A stretch of 64,000 nucleotides of DNA from JBBSJZ01 sp041751935 (GTDB taxonomy: Bacteria > Planctomycetota > Planctomycetia > Pirellulales > Pirellulaceae), in contig JBGSIA010000212.1 in assembly GCA_041751935.1 (NCBI GenBank), positions 62,001 through 126,000 on the forward strand, in the 5' to 3' direction. The notes under the pieces were generated by a model. That model worked only from the letters and a program-made list of their open reading frames with translations. It was not told the origin of the DNA and made no database searches. Below are positions 26,968-36,524 of this stretch, one piece after another. A program made the translations under genes and the position numbers. Positions within the stretch are counted from its first letter, which is position 1; each line of letters begins with the position of its first letter.

Positions 26968-27489
26968 ATGTCTGATCCAAGTCCGAGCCGTTGGTCCAAT
27001 ATACGCGACTCGTGTGCCGCAATGCGGGAGTTGCTGATTGTTGTCGCCATGCTGTCGCTTCTGTTCGCACCAAGCTTTGTGCGGTCTATCCTCGAGCGAG
27101 CAGGTGTGCGGAGTGTGGCCGGTGTCGAGTTTGATGCGACGACTCTGGCCGAATCGGAAAGTCAATTGGCGGCGGCTCAGACGCAAGTCGATGAGCTGAG
27201 AAACCAATTGGCATTAACTCAGCAACAATTCAATCAAGTGGCGACCACAACGGGAAACATAAGGAATCCGGAGTTTACCAAGGTCTCGGAGATGCTCTTG
27301 CATTCGCAGCGTCAACTCGAAGCGACAGAAGGCAGCATCGGTCGATCACGAATGAGTCAGATGCGTCTTTCTCGCCAAGTTGCCGACGCTGAGTCCATTG
27401 AGCCGCCGCAAGCAAGGTCGCACCCAGAAGTCATTCCGGCGACCGCCCAGCGGCAATTGCTTTCGCCGAGCGAGCTGTTTAACCGCTAG
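26968..27489 (+). CDS. Membrane-anchored coiled-coil protein
   Basis: A 173-residue protein with one hydrophobic segment at about residues 20-40 (ELLIVVAMLSLLFAPSFV). A region of heptad-like Leu/Gln/Glu repeats follows (ESQLAAAQTQVDELRNQLAL), then a Gln-rich, polar C-terminus. I recognise no family. It is divergent from the cyclase gene, with 120 bases between the starts, and only nine bases separate its stop from that of the convergent flavoprotein gene. Function unknown; it could be a scaffold or partner of the cyclase, which is speculation from position only. Confidence 0.6.
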   Translation: MSDPSPSRWSNIRDSCAAMRELLIVVAMLSLLFAPSFVRSILERAGVRSVAGVEFDATTLAESESQLAAAQTQVDELRNQLALTQQQFNQVATTTGNIRNPEFTKVSEMLLHSQRQLEATEGSIGRSRMSQMRLSRQVADAESIEPPQARSHPEVIPATAQRQLLSPSELFNR

Positions 27490-27498
27490 CAGGAAGTA

Positions 27499-28752
27499 TC
27501 AAATCGGCTGCGTGGCCGCAATTCCTGCTGCTCGCCCCGTGCTAAACGCAGCTTGAAAGTTGTAGCCGCCGATGCGACCATCCACGTCGAGTACTTCGCC
27601 AGCAATAAACAATCCTGGCGCGATGCGGCTAGCCATTGTCCGAGGGTCCACTTCAGTCAACGTCACGCCACCGGCTGTTACTTCCGCCTTTTCAAAGCCT
27701 CGCGTGCCGGTGATCGGCAACGGCATTCTCTTGAGATCAGCGACGAGTTGCCTCATCGTCGACTTGGGCAATTCACTGATGAGTTTGTCTGCCCCGATTC
27801 GCTCCACGATTGTCGTTGCTAGGCGAGCGGGTAACCATTGCGAAACGATCTGGACAACGCGCCGACGCCCTGCGTTGTCGCGATCCGTCAGCAACTGACG
27901 CAACGTCTCCTCGTGAATATCTGGCACCCAATCTACATCCAATTGTCGCTCAGTAATCGTCGTTGCTTCAGTTAGCGTGCCACTGACATCCATTGCCGCT
28001 GGCCCAGAGAAGCCGAAGTGGGTTAACAGCAGCGAAGAACGGCGCTGAGTGATTGGCTTTCGAGGCTGATTCCGATCGCGGACCGACAACACGCACTCCT
28101 CGACGGTGACTCCCGAAAGTTCACGGCACCAGGGATCACCTCCCACAAGTGGAACGAGGGCTGGACGCGTTCGTGTGACAGTATGTCCCAGTTCAGTGAG
28201 CCACTTGTACGCATCTCCGGTCGTACCACAGCCGGGCCAACTACGACCGCCAGCAGTGACAATCAATCGATCTGAGTCATACGAGCTATCGAGGGTGCGA
28301 ACGGTCCAACCGCCGGCAGTCCGTTCGACACCGAGGACACCTTGCTGCAATACAATGGTGACCCCCGAATCAATTGCTTGCTGGTGAAGTGCGTCGCGTA
28401 CTTGCACGGCACGGTTGCTGACTGGAAACACTTTGCCCGTTTCTTCGACCTTGGTCTGGACACCGAGAGTGTTAAACATTCGCACAACCTCAGTGGGCGG
28501 AAACGCACCGACACTTGGTTGTAAGAAACGGCCCGACTTGCCAAATCCTTCGATAATTCCTCGGGCAGAACAGTCGTGCGTGATGTTGCAGCGAGTGCCG
28601 CCGGACATGAGGATCTTCACGCCGGTTTTCGTGTTTTTCTCTAATAAAACGACGTTGGCGCCGCGTCGAGCGGCTTCCGCGGCAGCGACCAATCCCGCAG
28701 CGCCAGCCCCGATGACGATCACTTTCCGACTCGCTCGATCCTCACGGTTCAT
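27499..28752 (-). CDS. HI0933-family flavoprotein (NAD(P)/FAD-dependent oxidoreductase)
   Basis: The 417-residue protein has an N-terminal dinucleotide-binding motif (VIVIGAGAAGLVAAAEAAR) and the family sequences GVKILMSGGTRCNIT, VTAGGRSWPGCGTTGDAY and, near the end, GLFIAGEVLDVDGRIGGYN. Together these define the HI0933/YhiN/BaiN family of FAD enzymes. Members are widespread; most have no assigned substrate, and a few are linked to flavin-dependent reductions. It is soluble and cytoplasmic. Divergent from the desaturase gene. Confidence 0.9.
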   Translation of the reverse strand: MNREDRASRKVIVIGAGAAGLVAAAEAARRGANVVLLEKNTKTGVKILMSGGTRCNITHDCSARGIIEGFGKSGRFLQPSVGAFPPTEVVRMFNTLGVQTKVEETGKVFPVSNRAVQVRDALHQQAIDSGVTIVLQQGVLGVERTAGGWTVRTLDSSYDSDRLIVTAGGRSWPGCGTTGDAYKWLTELGHTVTRTRPALVPLVGGDPWCRELSGVTVEECVLSVRDRNQPRKPITQRRSSLLLTHFGFSGPAAMDVSGTLTEATTITERQLDVDWVPDIHEETLRQLLTDRDNAGRRRVVQIVSQWLPARLATTIVERIGADKLISELPKSTMRQLVADLKRMPLPITGTRGFEKAEVTAGGVTLTEVDPRTMASRIAPGLFIAGEVLDVDGRIGGYNFQAAFSTGRAAGIAATQPI

Positions 28753-28850
28753 CAGTGTTTTACTCTTTGGCGCAGAATTTTCTGCTTAGCATGGCATAAT
28801 CTCTTGAAAACGATCTGTCCTCAAGTCGATCACTAATTTTAAGGGCTTGG

Positions 28851-28890
28851 TCGTTCATCGATTGGGAGCTGGTTCCCAATCGATGAATGA
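28851..28890. promoter_or_regulatory. Long hairpin upstream of the desaturase gene
   Basis: A 14-bp perfect inverted repeat, 28854-28867 (TTCATCGATTGGGA) with 28874-28887 (TCCCAATCGATGAA), six-base loop GCTGGT. It extends by a G-U and two further pairs to 28851-28890. It lies 42 bases before the desaturase ATG and between divergent genes, so it cannot end an upstream transcript on the plus strand in the usual sense. It may be an mRNA leader structure or a protein-binding palindrome. Confidence 0.6.
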
Positions 28891-28932
28891 TGAATGGTGT
28901 AGCATCTTTCCACTTAACTCACGATTCCCATC

Positions 28933-30138
28933 ATGTTGGATAATTGGCAAACAGAGAACGCTGACACGATTGTCGCGAACACCCTGCAGGTTCAATCGTC
29001 CCCAGAAATCAATCAGATGAAAGCGACAGGCACTGGCGCTGATTCGACCACATCCCCCCCCGTTTTGTCGTTTTCTTTTACTCAAGCGCGGAACTTGATC
29101 CACGATTTGAATCGCCCAAACCCTTGGATCTATTGGACCGATTTTCTCGCTTCGATCCTGACCGGGCACGTCACAATCCACTTGATGTACTTTTTGCCCA
29201 GGTGGTATCCGTCGGCCGTGTGGTTATGGCCAGCGATCGCTGGATGCTATGCACTGACGGTCATATTGTACATGCGGTCACTGATGTTTATCCATGAGTT
29301 GGTGCATCTGCCGCGAAACGAGTTTCGTGGATTCCGGATCGCCTGGAACGCATTGTGTGGCATCTTCTTTTTTGTTCCGTCGTTTCTCTACTATCCACAC
29401 GTCGATCATCATCGGCGAAAGCACTATGGCACTGACCATGATGGAGAGTATTTGGCGCTAAGTCACCATGGACGATGGATGATCGTGGGCTTTGTGTTGC
29501 AGGCCCTGGTGATTCCGTTTCTTGGCTTAGCACGTTTTCTGATCATCAGCCCCGTGTGCTGGATATTCCCCAAGTTGCGTCCCTGGGTTCACCGTCACGC
29601 TTCCACCATGGTCGTCGACCCATTTTATGAGCGCACCGATGCCAGCGAACGCATGATGCGAATTGTCTATCTGCAGGAAGCGATGTGTTTCCTTTGGTGC
29701 GTGTGGTTCATTGTTCGTAGCGGTCTCATGCGAGGTGAGTGGATCGATCCATTCTGGTTCATCGCCTACGCAGTTGGCGTTGCGATCTTGATGCTTAATG
29801 AAGTACGTACGCTTGGTGCACATCGATGGACGAACAAAGGCGGCGAAATGACGTTCGAGGAACAGTTACTCGATAGCGTCAATTATCCCGATCATGCTTG
29901 GATCACCGAATTGTGGGGGCCAATCGGAACGCGTTACCACGCGCTGCATCATTTGTTTCCTCGTCTGCCCTACCACAACCTTGGCGAGGCGCATCGACGA
30001 CTGAGCGTAGGATTGCCCCCCGATTCGCTTTATCACCAGACGCTGGCGAACAGCTTGTTTAGCGAGATCGCCTCGCTGTGGCGCCGGGCGGGTCGCAGAC
30101 ACCACGCGTGTGCCGGTGAAGGCAATCTTTCTTTTTGA
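28933..30138 (+). CDS. Membrane fatty acid desaturase
   Basis: The 401-residue protein carries the three histidine boxes of di-iron membrane desaturases: HELVH near residue 122, HVDHHRRKH near 157 and HALHHLFP near 338. They are placed among four or so hydrophobic segments. It should introduce a double bond into a fatty acyl chain, or act on a related lipid, at the inner membrane. The first ~45 residues are polar and variable, and no ribosome-binding site is obvious before ATG 28933; ATG 29017 is an alternative. The leader contains a strong hairpin. Confidence 0.85.
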   Translation: MLDNWQTENADTIVANTLQVQSSPEINQMKATGTGADSTTSPPVLSFSFTQARNLIHDLNRPNPWIYWTDFLASILTGHVTIHLMYFLPRWYPSAVWLWPAIAGCYALTVILYMRSLMFIHELVHLPRNEFRGFRIAWNALCGIFFFVPSFLYYPHVDHHRRKHYGTDHDGEYLALSHHGRWMIVGFVLQALVIPFLGLARFLIISPVCWIFPKLRPWVHRHASTMVVDPFYERTDASERMMRIVYLQEAMCFLWCVWFIVRSGLMRGEWIDPFWFIAYAVGVAILMLNEVRTLGAHRWTNKGGEMTFEEQLLDSVNYPDHAWITELWGPIGTRYHALHHLFPRLPYHNLGEAHRRLSVGLPPDSLYHQTLANSLFSEIASLWRRAGRRHHACAGEGNLSF

Positions 30139-30208
30139 GTTTGCCCCGGTGGCACACAAACGCCTCATCCGATAACCTCAGCGTTCGACGTATCCGATAC
30201 CCGCAATC

Positions 30209-32542
30209 ATGACTAACTACGGTTGCCTCTCACCATCGCGTTTCATTTCGTGTCAGTTTTTGCTCGCATTGGCTGCGGTGCTCGTTGGATGCTGGCCTGT
30301 TTCACTGGAAGCCGCTGCGGATCGTCCGCCCAACATTGTGCTTATTCTCGTCGATGATCAAGGGTACTATGATCTCGGTTGCTATGGAGCATCGGAGGTT
30401 CAGACGCCACGGATTGATGCGATGGCAGAAGAAGGAACCCGGTTCACTGATTACTACGCCGCCGCACCGATTTGCAGCCCGTCACGTGCTGGTTTATTGA
30501 CAGGATGTTACCCACGGCGAGTGGGAAACGCGGTCTGGGTGCATCGCGCCGATTCTCGCACGGGCATTCATCCCGACGAGGTAACGATCGCTGAGTTGTT
30601 AAAGAGTGGCGGATATGCGACTGCCTGCATTGGCAAATGGCATCTCGGATTTCACGAACCATTCTTGCCACACAATCAAGGCTTCGATCACTATTTTGGA
30701 CTGTTGCACAATCTCGATTCGGTAGAAGCTGTCTATTTCGAGGAGGATGGCGGAGTCCCTCTAATGCGAAACGGCGAGGTTATCAAACGCCCAGCCGAAC
30801 CTGCGGAACTGACACGGCTCTACACGGATGAAGCGATCGAATTCATCAAGCAGAACCAATCGCGTCCATTTTTTCTTTATCTTCCGCATACGATGCTGCA
30901 CCAACCACTCGGTGTCAGCGAAGGATTTAAAGGCAGTTCCAACTGGGGTGAATATGGCGATGCAATCCAAGAACTCGACCATCATGTTGGTCGAATTTTC
31001 GATGCAATAGAACAACTGGGAATCGACGACAACACCATCATAATTTATGTCTCGGACAATGGTCGTGGGCCCGGACGAACTCCAGAACAGAAGATTCGTG
31101 GGAACAAACTTTCCACTTACGAAGGTGGAATACGCGTGCCTGCGATTGTTTGGGGACCAGGCCTGGGATTGCGAGCCGGACAGGAGTCGTCGGCAGTCGT
31201 CCGCGCGATGGATTGGTATCCAACGCTTGCAACGTTCGCGGGAATTCAGGTCCCCGAACACCGTGTCATCGACGGGCGTGATATTAGCTCGCTCTTGATG
31301 GGTGAAAGCAGATTCGTTCCGCCACCGGCCAAGAAGGCATCGCTCAATGCGGCAGTCCCCCTTCGACGTCGCTGGGACCCGCCCCGTGAATGGGCATCGA
31401 TTATCAACCGCAACGAATATAACGACGCGTTTTTTTATCATGGCAGCCAAGGCTCTTTGGCCGCCGTACGTTGGCGGAATTGGAAGTTGTATTTGAATCC
31501 AAGCCTAGAACTCTACGACCTAACGAATGATCCTGGGGAATCCAAAATCGTTCACAATCAAGAGATCACTCGCAAATTGCGTGGAATGGCAGTCCTGTTT
31601 CAAGAAGAAATGCAATTCGATGCGCGGCCAGCGGGCCAAGTGTCAGCGTATCCTCGAGTTGATGGCGTCACCGAGATTTCAAAATCCATTCAAGATAGTT
31701 TGGGTGCAAAACTTGATGTGACCTACGCCAAGTACGGTGATCGCACTATGGAAATGGATATCTATCGCCCCAATGCTGTTTGGGGACAACTGCCCGCAGT
31801 TATTTGCATTCATGGTGGAGGATGGGCAAACGGCACTCGGGAAAATCATGGACGCGTTGCCCAAGCACTCGCGGCCCGTGGGTATGTCGCCGCAACAATT
31901 TCGTATCGCTTGAGCGGCGAGGCTCCTTTTCCTGCAGCCATACATGACTGCAAAGCAGCCGTTCGTTTCTTGCGGGCGAACTCCAAAGTGTTCGGCATCG
32001 ATTCGGAGCACATCGGTGCGATCGGGCTTTCCGCTGGTGGACATCTGGCGGCGCTCCTTGCAGCATCAGGCGGAGTCGAAGAACTTGAAGGTGACGGGGG
32101 AAACGCTGATTTTAGCAGTGCGATTCAAGCGGCCGTGCCGATGGGGGCACAGACCGATTTGCTCTCGGAGCGAACTCGCGAAATCTCAGCAAATGATAGC
32201 CGTGGTGGCATCTGGCGTCAGTTTTTTGGTGGATCGCAATCCAATCAGACAGCGACTTATCGCCTTGCATCACCGCTGCATCATCTGGACAAAGCGGACC
32301 CGCCCTGCTGGTTCATCACGGGCGAAATGGATGACCCAAGTACACACGCGGCGGAATTCCGACAACTTTTGGAGCAGTTGGGCATTCAGTCGGGAATAAC
32401 CGTCATCAAAGATGCACCGCATCCGTTTCTCGGCAAACAAATTTGGTTCGACGAAATGGTCACGACAGCGGATACATTCTTCGCGAAAGAATTGAAGGGA
32501 TCGAGTCCGGCACATTCAGCGGAGCATGAATTCAACAAATAG
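30209..32542 (+). CDS. Exported sulfatase fused to an alpha/beta-hydrolase esterase
   Basis: A 777-residue two-enzyme protein. After a signal peptide (FLLALAAVLVGCWPVSLEAA) comes an S1-type sulfatase: NIVLILVDDQGYYDLGCYG for metal binding, and CSPSR with Cys89 as the residue to be turned into formylglycine, then GKWHLG. From about residue 490 an esterase/lipase follows with HGGGW at 535-539 (oxyanion hole), GLSAGG with Ser608 as nucleophile and DAPHPF near the end with the likely catalytic His. The pair fits removal of sulfate and acyl groups from the same marine polysaccharide. An anaerobic or FGE-type maturation enzyme is not encoded in the window. Confidence 0.88.
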   Translation: MTNYGCLSPSRFISCQFLLALAAVLVGCWPVSLEAAADRPPNIVLILVDDQGYYDLGCYGASEVQTPRIDAMAEEGTRFTDYYAAAPICSPSRAGLLTGCYPRRVGNAVWVHRADSRTGIHPDEVTIAELLKSGGYATACIGKWHLGFHEPFLPHNQGFDHYFGLLHNLDSVEAVYFEEDGGVPLMRNGEVIKRPAEPAELTRLYTDEAIEFIKQNQSRPFFLYLPHTMLHQPLGVSEGFKGSSNWGEYGDAIQELDHHVGRIFDAIEQLGIDDNTIIIYVSDNGRGPGRTPEQKIRGNKLSTYEGGIRVPAIVWGPGLGLRAGQESSAVVRAMDWYPTLATFAGIQVPEHRVIDGRDISSLLMGESRFVPPPAKKASLNAAVPLRRRWDPPREWASIINRNEYNDAFFYHGSQGSLAAVRWRNWKLYLNPSLELYDLTNDPGESKIVHNQEITRKLRGMAVLFQEEMQFDARPAGQVSAYPRVDGVTEISKSIQDSLGAKLDVTYAKYGDRTMEMDIYRPNAVWGQLPAVICIHGGGWANGTRENHGRVAQALAARGYVAATISYRLSGEAPFPAAIHDCKAAVRFLRANSKVFGIDSEHIGAIGLSAGGHLAALLAASGGVEELEGDGGNADFSSAIQAAVPMGAQTDLLSERTREISANDSRGGIWRQFFGGSQSNQTATYRLASPLHHLDKADPPCWFITGEMDDPSTHAAEFRQLLEQLGIQSGITVIKDAPHPFLGKQIWFDEMVTTADTFFAKELKGSSPAHSAEHEFNK

Positions 32543-32553
32543 ATCGGTATTCG

Positions 32554-33838
32554 TCAACTCGGCAGCAGGACCCTGCGGCTACTTGTCGGCAGATCCCATT
32601 TTTCAACAACATCAGTGGATACGCTAAGACGCAGGGCAGGAGGCGACAGGGTTGGATGCCGCTTGCTCACGAACCCGTGAACGTAGCTCGTACCCTTGCC
32701 CGTTGTTTCTGAGACGATCACCAAGGTAGCGCCACCGTTGATGTCGCTAAGCAAGAAGTTCGTTAATGCTTCGCCCTCTATGCTGAATAAACTTGTCGTA
32801 TTTGAATTTGCAACGACAAACTTACCGAGCAACAGCGTACTGCCAGGGTCGACGTGAATGCGATCTGGCAAGATGCCCGGGCACGTTGGCTTCTTGGGTC
32901 TCATCGGTGATGCCATAGACTGCGAAGGTCGTATTCGGTGTCGCGGCCATTTCCGACGGCTATCGATATTTGAATCGAGCGCAGTGACTCATCGACGGGG
33001 CGCGGTTCAAGTTCCGTTCTCCTGAACTCCGACTGTTCACCTAGCGTTTCGACGTTTGCTGCGGACAGTCGCAACGCAGAATTTGTGGTTACCGACACCA
33101 CTTTTCCCGTAGCCAAATGTCTGGCGTCGACGAGTCCTTGAATGACCTTGATGTCAGACGCGCCTGCCGGTGAAACGTTGACGCCAAAAAGGGTGCCACG
33201 GTCCGTTAGAGTCGCAGTTGGGGTTGCAACGACAAACCCTTCGCCGCCAGCATGTACTTCGGCAAAGTTTCTACCCGAGCGAACTCGGCAACAGTCCTCG
33301 CTAACGAGTTCCACGTCGGCTGGCCCCTCGAGTGTCACGTCAACAAGCGGGAATTCCAGTCTTGCAATACCAAAGACGAGCACCAGGCGCCCGTGGGATA
33401 ATCTTGCGCCAGGCATTGTGGACATGTCCGACACTCCTCATTGACAGTTTTGTGTTGAACCCATCGTTGCCAAGCACTCAGGTTCTCGTTGGACATAAAG
33501 GACAAGTAACAGTGAGCATGCAGCAAGAACACTTGCTGCGACCGTCTTGAATTGCCATCGCGAACGATTTCTTACGTCTGGAAAATGGCGGAAAGCGTCA
33601 TATCGCGGCATTACTTCGCACGGCAGCTTCGATGGTTCACGCACCAAATCACTCCGCATCAAAAATGCTGACTCTTGGTGTAGGTACTCAGTAAAGTCGC
33701 TTCTGATTGCCGAACCGCGAGTATCAACTGCTCAAACTCAACGAACTCGTCTTTATTAGCACACTCATCAAGCACTTTGTAGCGAAGTTCATGATAGCGT
33801 GACCAACAGTCGTATTCGTTTACATTACGTTCATTCAT
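32554..33838 (-). pseudogene. Broken FecR-like anti-sigma gene with a DNRLRE-type C-terminal domain
   Basis: Reading from ATG 33838 the frame gives 59 residues (MNERNVNEYDCWSRYHELR...) and hits TGA at 33659-33661. The next part, with the membrane segment TVAASVLAACSLLLVLYV, is in another frame and ends ...STQNCQ at an in-frame TGA at 33438-33440 where this family normally has Trp. The same frame continues as STMPGARLSHGRL and the FecR fold (EGPADVELV, TATLTDRGTLFGVNV) to 32901. A further frame change leads to TLLLGKFVVANS and TSYVHGFVSKRHPTLSPP, the end of a DNRLRE-like domain, stopping at 32554. At least one nonsense codon and two frame breaks are present. The ATG overlaps the stop of the sigma gene, the usual coupling of such pairs. 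Confidence 0.8.
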
Positions 33839-34397
33839 TTTTCGAAACCTCTTTTGTCGAGGTCTCTTTCGCGATACGTTTTGTCACACAATCATGCAGT
33901 GCCTGGCGTACGCGACTTAGCATCCGGTACACCGCAACTGGTGAACGATTCGCATGCTCAGCAATCGCTTCGACTGACGCACCCGATGCATAACGATGCC
34001 GTACCAGCTCGCGATGGTGCTCAGGCAAACTCTCGATTCAGCCGTCGAGCGCTCGAAGGCGGTTCTGGTAATGCGTTGCATTATCGATCAGTCCTTCCGA
34101 AATAGCTTCCAAAAATGCGTCGCTAAACACCAACGACTCACGGCTCCGACGAGAACGCCACGCCCGTACTTGGTTGAAGGCGATCGTGCAGGCCCACGCG
34201 CCAAAGTTGGTCCCAATTTCAAATCTCGAGAACTCACGCCACAGCACCAGGCCAGTTTCCTGAAACACGTCATCAACATTCTGCTGGGTCGGCGGCAAGC
34301 TAGCGAGGTACAGCGTAATTGTGCGTTGATGTTTAGCGAACAGGCGGACAAACTCATCCGGCTCCTCTCGATCAACCGGGATTTTTTCTGAATCTAT
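33831..34397 (-). pseudogene. Broken ECF sigma factor gene
   Basis: The frame reads DEFVRLFAKHQRTITLYLAS, QQNVDDVFQETGLVLWREF and NFGAWACTIAFNQVRAWR (region 2), then RLRALDG, a TGA at 34038-34040, and IESLPEHHRELVRHRYASGA with SVEAIAEHANRSPVAVYRML (region 4) in the same frame. The TGA stands where the family usually has Cys or a similar residue. No ATG, GTG or TTG exists at the expected start; the codon there is ATA (34395-34397), suggesting loss of an ATG. So both start and middle are damaged. It resembles the planctomycete/verrucomicrobial sigma factors paired with FecR regulators. Confidence 0.8.
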
Positions 34398-34800
34398 ACA
34401 CGCTTCGTGATCTCTTAAGACCGAGTTTCCGCCTGCCTAATAGAGCGGCTTCATCGTGTTTTGGACGGAGATGAAAACATTTTGAAAAAAATCTCGATTT
34501 AACGTCCAAATGCGATGCAACTGGCTCTTTTTCAGCAATCACTCTTCCGAGAGTTCCCCTCGATAGACCTCCTCCACTACTTCGTCCATGCCAATTCACG
34601 CTCAACAACCTGCAATGATTCGATTACGGGCTGGTGTAGTCCTGTTGACTCAGCGATCTGGTAAGCCAACATGCGATTCAATTGGAGAATTCTCTCGCAA
34701 GGGCTTAACCGAACTCGACGGTCGCTCGGTCGCAAGGTGTTCTGATTGAGTGACAAAGTTAATGTTTTTTTATTTTTTCCTAATAGATGGAGTTACGAAA
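34398..34800. other. Intergenic stretch between two broken genes
   Basis: About 400 bases upstream of the broken sigma gene and of the broken DUF1559 gene. Apart from a 59-codon minus-strand frame described separately and the DUF1559 ribosome-binding site (GGAG at 34789-34792), I see no gene, repeat or convincing promoter. Confidence 0.5.
34577..34756 (-). CDS. Possible small protein, uncertain
   Basis: A 59-codon frame with only TTG as a start in front, ending in TAG. The translation contains ERILQLNRMLAYQIAE and GLHQPVIESLQVVERELAW, which looks more protein-like than a random frame of this length and resembles short planctomycete hypothetical proteins in style. There is no good ribosome-binding site and it lies in a decaying region, so it may be a remnant or chance. 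I do not assign a function. Confidence 0.2.
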   Translation of the reverse strand: MSLNQNTLRPSDRRVRLSPCERILQLNRMLAYQIAESTGLHQPVIESLQVVERELAWTK

Positions 34801-35875
34801 GTGCAAAAAAAAATTCGCGTTATGCATTCACGCTGGTTGAGCTGTTGGTGGTGATTGCCATCATCGGCGTCTTGATCGGGCTGTTGTTGCCCGCCGTCCA
34901 AGCTGCGCGTGAAGCGGCTCGTCGCATGAGCTGCAGCAACAATTTCAAACAGATCGGCTTGGCGCTGCACAATTATCACGCTGCGTATGAAAAATTGCCA
35001 GCGGCAGGCAGTGGCACTCGACAACACACCGGGCGATTGGGAATGCTGGTTACGATATTGCCGTTCATCGAGCAGCAAGGATTGTGGGAGATGACCAGCA
35101 ATCCGCTGCAAGTGCCCCCCGGCACAACTCCGGCGCCCACCGGCGCAAGCAATGATTCTGGCCCGCGTTCGGTCCCGGTGGCGGACAAGATGTAACATCG
35201 TACGTACCTTGGAAAACTCAAGTCGCAGGCTATCGCTGTCCGTCCGATCCGGCACTTCCCGACGGTGGACCAGCAATCACGAATTATGCCTACTCGGTCG
35301 GTGATGGCATCAAGCGGATTTTCTACAACCGCAATACGAACTGGAATACATCACCGCCTTCGTCTCCAAATGCGTTGATTGACCTAGGTTCCGAGCGAGG
35401 TGTTTTTCGTAGAGAATCACCTCGAGGCTTTCGTGACATCTTAGACGGAACTAGCAATACGTTGGCGATGGGCGAGATTGATACCTAACTTGGTGATCGC
35501 GAAGTGATTGGCGGTTCGATGGACCAAAATGTCTATCCGAATGCTGCTGGTGCGACGACGGTTTCACAAGACCCCGGGATTTTGCTGACAAAGTTAGACC
35601 CAGCGAGAGCCAAATTTTATGCTCCAGGCGTTGGCATCTACACGCACTTTGCCCAATCTCGTGGACAGCGCTGGTATCACGGGTTGATGATTGGAACAGC
35701 TATCAATCCTGTACTTCCGCCAAACTCGCCAAGCGTCTTTGGTTTCAACAACTATGGTACGTTGTGGGAACACGGCGTTTATAGCGCAAGCAGTCGTCAC
35801 CAAGGTGGCTGTCATATCTTGATGGCGGATGGCGCGGTGAAGTTTGTGACTGAAAGTCATCGAAGCAGGAAATAA
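34801..35875 (+). pseudogene. Broken DUF1559 (pilin-like N-terminus) gene
   Basis: The translation shows a type IV pilin-like N-terminus (RYAFTLVELLVVIAIIGVL) and DUF1559 hallmarks (CSNNFKQIGLALHNYHAAY, DGTSNTLAMGE, and HQGGCHILMADGAVKFV at the end). GTG 34801 has GGAG eight bases upstream, but the following run of nine A puts it out of frame by one base; ten A would give MQKKNSRYAFTLVELL. A second frame change lies near 35155-35165 (SNDSGP to PGGGQDV), and a TAA at 35486-35488 interrupts EIDT and LGDREV. With three lesions the gene is very likely dead unless these are sequencing errors. It is followed by a small lipoprotein gene, as usual for this family. Confidence 0.8.
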
Positions 35876-36045
35876 AAATGCTCCCTGTATTTCAATCGAC
35901 AATAACAACGTTGGACAGCAAAGTCCCTACGGACTGTGGGGAGCCCTGGCGTTGATTGCTTCAAGCGAAACCGCCTCGCTTTGAACTGACTTTCAACTCT
36001 GAATCAACTTATCTGAATCAAACTATAGCAAGGTGACCACTGGAA

Positions 36046-36207
36046 ATGAAGTATCTCATGATGCTCTGCGTTGTTTGTCTTCTTGGATGTGGCGGAAGCA
36101 GCGAAAACACGGTTATTCCGAACAATCTTAGCCCAGAGCAGGTGCAAGCTGAGATTGATGCGAACAAGTCGATTGAAACGCCACCGACGGCTGGTGGTGG
36201 CGTTTGA
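36046..36207 (+). CDS. Small lipoprotein downstream of DUF1559
   Basis: A 53-residue product, MKYLMMLCVVCLLGCGGSSE and on, with a lipoprotein signal ending LLGC and a short polar tail containing LSPEQVQAEIDAN. AAGGTG lies about ten bases upstream of the ATG. Planctomycete DUF1559 genes are commonly followed by such mini-lipoproteins; the function is unknown. Unlike its neighbour, the frame is intact, although its value without the DUF1559 protein is unclear. Confidence 0.6.
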   Translation: MKYLMMLCVVCLLGCGGSSENTVIPNNLSPEQVQAEIDANKSIETPPTAGGGV

Positions 36208-36524
36208 TTTCGCGTCTTGCGATGGTGTCGCGGTAAAAGTCTTCAGCACAGCGACAATACAAGATCTTCATACGGTGGTTGCTCACAGAGAGCCTCCACC
36301 GTTTTTCGTTTTCTAATTGTTGCTCTCGCAGATTCACATTTTCACAAGCTTTAGCTTGTCCAGGCATCGCGTACAGATGTTACGCCAACGACTTGCGTAC
36401 AAAGATCAAGGTATCCGAACAAATCAAGGCCGAGCCAGACCTGCAGCATTAAGAAATTGATGTAGCAGGAAATTTGGATCCCCAACTAACGTTTCTCTTA
36501 ATGGCAAAACCATGGTAATGCAAA

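Noticed and set aside
34088..34375. 95-codon minus-strand frame at the broken sigma gene
   Set aside because: It is a different frame over the sigma region 2 coding sequence; the sigma similarity is in the other frame.
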